Shown piece after piece: positions 59,991 to 64,000 of a stretch of 64,000 bases of DNA. How positions within the stretch are numbered: the stretch's first letter is position 1; the number at the start of each line of letters is the position of its first letter. The position numbers were made by a program, and so were the translations under genes. The notes under the pieces were generated by a model. It did no database searches, was not told where the DNA came from, and saw only the letters and a program-made list of their open reading frames with translations. Source of the stretch: Cyanoderma ruficeps (lineage: Eukaryota; Chordata; Aves; Passeriformes; Timaliidae); NCBI GenBank assembly GCA_008694505.1, contig VZDJ01007747.1, forward strand, positions 32,855,187-32,919,186. Reading direction: 5' to 3'.

Positions 59991-62900
59991 ATTATACCTC
60001 ATCCTTTCAGCTAATAATGTTCCTATAAATTTGACTTCTTTATGAGCATTCTTACTATAAAACTGCATTTGTTCTTAGAAGATCTGTGTCTGTCTGGTCC
60101 ACAATACCATAGCGCAGACCTCTTAAATGCATGTCTGCAAAAGATTGTGTACATGCTTGTCTCCAGGCTCGTCAGTGGAATTACTTCATCTGTCAAAGCT
60201 AAGCCTGTGCTCAGCAGCCTGTGTTTGCAGCTCTGGGTCTCTAACCAAACAAGAAATTTCCAAGGGCTTTTTGGCCACTTCCTGAATTCTCTTTGAGAAC
60301 AGGACTCAGTCAGTTTGATGCACTCCTACCCTGCTCACAGGTGCCCGTGAAGTGCATCAAACTAGTACTCAGCTCATTTTTTCCTCAGACAGGAGACTGT
60401 CTTCTACTCTACCTCCAGAAATGCCTGCCATATCAGCACAATTTGGTGTGCTGGGCACAGAGGTTTTGAGGCAGCTTTTGGCCAGACTACAGTAACAACG
60501 ATCATGGGCTTCCTCAAATCGGCCATTGCACCAGACATTCTTCCCCATAGTAAACTCCTAACAATGCCTTTCTACAAAACATTCCTTTCACAAAAAGTCA
60601 ACTTCATTTATTTGGCCTAATATTTTACTTACTATAAGCTTTCAGGCTAGTATCCATCCAGGAATTGAAAAAAAACCCCAGAATGCCTATCACACAAGGG
60701 TATCAATGTTTTAAAACAGCTTATGAGTTTGTGATTTTTAATGAAATCTGAAATCTCACAGGGGTTTTTCATCATTATATCCTCAAAAATTAATTCAGTG
60801 TCATCAGTATGATTTTCTTAGTAGCCACTGTTTTATCTGCTTTGTGTTCTCTTATGAAAGTGAATGTCATGAGGTGGAAATAATCCATTTCTAAAGTTCT
60901 CAAGTAAAATCCAAAATGATCTTTACATTTCCGTCCAAAATGTTGATATTTGAACTCAAAATTATATATTTATTTTTTCAAACATTATTTTTTAATGGAA
61001 AGTCTAGGAGATGCAGTGCTCTAAACAAGCTTTAGATGCAATGTACAATTACAGTGAGGTTTGTGTGGTGGAATGTGACCTGCACTTAACTCAGCACAAT
61101 GGACACATAACTAAGGTGAACACATTGCCAAGGATGGCTTTAGTGTTCCTGAGTTTTAGAGAGTGGTCTCTTTCAATTACTGAAGTGAGGACTGCTCATA
61201 GGTGCCTGATCCAAGTGTAACAGGGAGAATCTATTCAGAGTAGGTCCTGGCTTTGTGAAATGCTGACAGTGATCTGATGTGACAAACCAAGAACTTTTCT
61301 CCCATTTCTGTGTGTTTGTTAGCACTGAGCTGTGTCATGAGGTAAGTCATTCCAGGTGAAGAAGGCAGAGATTTCCCAGATGTGGGGACAAGGAGATAGA
61401 ACAGATGTGTCATCTTTGTTGCCTGTAATGCACCTATAGATGCACTAGCTACCTGCTGGCAATACTGTTCCAGAATTGCATAATAATAATAACAAAATAA
61501 ACTGCATCATAATAAAGCCGAAAGAAAAAAGTAATTCAGTCTAAAAACAAGTGAATGGGCCCCAGGGTTTAATGAGCTAAGTTACTTGAGTTAGCACAGC
61601 AAATTTCCAATGAATTTACCATACACTGATAATTCACTCAGTACGTATTGAGTGCTCTGCTTGTTCATTGTTTATTCTATTTTGGGAAGGGTTTGTTTGT
61701 TTTGTTTGTTTTTAATAGGAGTGGTGATTAATGGGGTGCAATGAGAATGAGGAGATCTAAACTAAAACTCTTGCTCTGCTGTGCATTTCCCCCATTACTT
61801 TAAAAAACCTTTTCATTTTTTAGACATCCCTGAATTGAGACCTACCATTTGGAAATGCTAGTAAGTTTAAGAAGATATTGGATACAGTCTAGCTATGATA
61901 ACACCTGCAGAAGAACTTGTTTAGGGAAAATATCTTTGGTATTTTGGAAATGAATGGTTATCTGCAGGATCTCCTATCAGCAGCATTCATCAGGATTTTT
62001 GTAGTCTTAAACCAGGACAGTTCTAGGGTTTGAGAGTACACTGATTCACTAAAGATGTATTGTTAGCTGGAGAAGGGGGAAAAAAAGAATGGTCTGTTGA
62101 TTACAGCAGGGAGTGACCCAGAATAAATAATTGATTTTATTTCAAGCACTATGAAAGAAAGGATGGATTTCTGGGACAATGCAGGGAAAGAACAAGTTGG
62201 GTTGGTTCACCTGTTGTCTATATACAAAATCAGCATTTCCTAAACCAAGATGGAACCTGCAAATTTTCTGCTGTCCAAAGACAGAAAAGGACATTGATCT
62301 TGACTTTCAGGCTGCTTATAAATATGCAGTTGTAGATGCCTAATTCTATACACTCCTTTTATTGTGTGGGATAAGGTTATAGACAGTGTTCCCACACAGA
62401 GACAGAGCTCTGACTGTAAGTAGGAATATGCATAAATGGAAGTCTTGGCTAAATGTTCAGGAAAAGTGGAAGGTGAGCTGGGGACACACAGGAATAGGAT
62501 CTCTTCAGTGGCACTAAATCCAATGCAACAGCTATAGTTTGCACAGTCCTGAATTTCCTAATCAGTAATGCTGACTATGTTTTAATACCAGAGCCAGATG
62601 CACTGTAGATTTTTAAACAGGTTAAAGTGTTAGAAGAGCAGATACAGAGTACAATCTACCTAACAATGCCCAGTAGGCACTAAATACTGAGGGGGACAAG
62701 TTGAAAAACTGTTATGTTCAAATAGCATGCACAAACCTGCTCTGTTCTCACTTACCAGCAACAAGTCCATTTAAATAACATCTTAAAGCACAAAAGAAAA
62801 GAAAAGCCTCATGAAAGTCTCCTTCAGGGACAACTGCATCACCCCAATCCTTTTACTTTGCCTCTTCAAGGAACTCTTTTTCCCTGATGTGGAGATGAAG

Positions 62901-64000
62901 AATTAATCATCCTGTTACATAAAATGCATACTCCATGGGAAAGATGTATAAAGCGCACAAGAGACGGAGGGATTTTTTGTAGAGTAAGGTCACCCTCAGG
63001 GGGTGAGAGCACAGGGAAAAGTGCTCACTGAGTAATTACTATTTCAGAATCCTCTGGAGAATTGCAGGCTTGATACCATCTGAAAGAGCCTATGATTTTC
63101 AATTAACTCTTTGCACTTGTACATTGGTAATTACCTCAGTATATGTTGGGGAGCCGAGAATTGGGAAAGGTTTCATTTGTGTGGTGGTCAATATCTGCAA
63201 CAGGTGTGAAAACCAGGCAGGGCTCTCCTGAATTGGTTGTCAAGAGCAGGAGAATCTCAGATCTTGAGGAAGACCTCTACTACAAGGTTGGGAAGAGACA
63301 AGTATAGAGAAAGCTTCAAGCTTATAATTTTCTTATCTGTTTCTAGCTAGGTCAGAAAATGCCTGTCAGTGTCCTGCTGACCAGGTGATGCTGGCAGGCT
63401 GAAACCAGTGCTGGATTGCACTGAGATTTAGGGGACAGGAGCAAACATTATGTAAATTCAATACATGCTGAGGCATCAAGTACCATCAAGGAAACTAAGA
63501 TATGATGAGCAAAATAAAAGTTGAGAATATTTTTGAGTTAAGAAAGGGGATGGAAAAGAGGGCATCAGGTTATAATGGCTTCACTATGTTTTAATTACTG
63601 CAAACTAAATCTCTGCAGTAGCTTGTTAGATGTAATAAAGTTTTAAATAAGTAATTAGGGAGTTTGATAAAGAATACAAGGATTTTAGAATTTAAAGTAT
63701 TCTGGAGAGTGTATAGGCAGGGGAGTCTTTTTTCTCAGGTGTCTCCATACTATATAATGATTAACCCTCAGGGAAATGTTACAGGAAGCGCTGAGAGCTT
63801 TTATTCATGAGTCACAAGCATCAAACCTGACCCAAAAGCTCTTTGGAAAAACTCTGCAAGGAGAGAACTTTGTTGTTGTGAGGCCTGTAGCACTTAGGTC
63901 CAAATGTGCATTCAGGTAAGGTATAGCAGAATGACATTTATCTCTTAAAGGACATACTTAATGAGCAATATACACAGAAATAAGAGAACTGTGTTACAAT
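59991..64000. other. Unique DNA, possible further exon near the end
   Basis: No interspersed repeat. It holds a 13-bp perfect inverted repeat at 60312-60363, a GTTT-rich patch near 61685-61710, and a weak exon-like segment at 63785-63915 (open in one frame, donor TTCAG|GTAAGG, poor acceptor). The open frame at 60042-60296 has no recognisable features. Confidence 0.45.
60312..60363. repeat. 13-bp perfect inverted repeat, 26-base spacer
   Basis: agtttgatgcact (60312-60324) is followed after 26 bases by its exact reverse complement agtgcatcaaact (60351-60363). The arms could form a 13-bp stem in DNA or RNA. Confidence 0.9.

Noticed and set aside
61319..61340. Possible micro-exon (gtttgttag before, gag|gtaagt after)
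   Set aside because: Only about 19 bases lie between the two sites. GT- and AG-rich sequence makes such pairs by chance, and nothing else supports it.
1..64000. tRNA, rRNA or small nuclear RNA genes
   Set aside because: I looked for the tRNA B-box pattern and for well-known small RNA starts on both strands and saw none. A covariance-model search would be needed to exclude diverged copies.
1..64000. LTR retrotransposon or endogenous retrovirus
   Set aside because: No paired long direct repeats and no recognisable gag or pol reading frames were seen; a solo LTR of an unfamiliar family cannot be excluded.

Overview
The window looks like nuclear DNA from a bird, most likely from an intergenic region or large introns. 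It is AT-rich and CpG-poor. Every interspersed repeat I could recognise is a 5'-truncated CR1 non-LTR retrotransposon ending in the usual CR1 3' tail (variants of ATTCTATGATTCTATG). Long stretches carry no SINE-like or mammalian repeats. CR1 also occurs in crocodilians and turtles, so 'bird' is an inference. Three runs of N mark assembly gaps at simple repeats. I see no prokaryotic, plasmid or viral organisation.

Layout. 1-2.4 kb is unique sequence with a 23-bp minisatellite and a gap. 2.4-3.1 kb is a minus-strand CR1. 3.1-14.4 kb is unique apart from small microsatellites, an AT-rich block and a gap. 14.4-14.6 kb is a short plus-strand CR1 tail. 19.8-20.5 kb is a plus-strand CR1 keeping part of the reverse-transcriptase C-terminal reading frame, just after a locally GC-richer stretch at about 19 kb. 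25.3-25.5 kb is a gap beside a CTCCT array, followed by a CR1 at 26 kb. 28.1-28.2 kb is a long AAAAG array. 29.9-30.3 kb and 37.6-37.7 kb hold minus-strand CR1 pieces. 41.4 kb has a hexanucleotide array. 47.7-49.0 kb holds two CR1 copies lying head to tail. 49-64 kb has no recognised interspersed repeat.

Genes. No complete protein-coding gene and no RNA gene could be recognised. None of the longer open frames outside CR1 resembles a family I know, and their lengths fit chance in sequence of this composition. The best coding hint is in the last 8 kb on the plus strand. Segments at 55850-55958, 57736-57862, 59857-59966 and 63785-63915 have open frames and splice-like borders, and their phases would be compatible if spliced in order. 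The 59857-59966 segment has a pyrimidine-rich acceptor and an AAG|GTAAGT donor. Chance pseudo-exons are common, so this is a hypothesis rather than an annotation of a known gene.

There is no operon-like or pathway-level organisation to describe, and I found no convincing undescribed system. What stands out is repeat biology (CR1 clustering, polypurine/polypyrimidine arrays, small tandem duplications), a few hairpins, and the possible exon chain.
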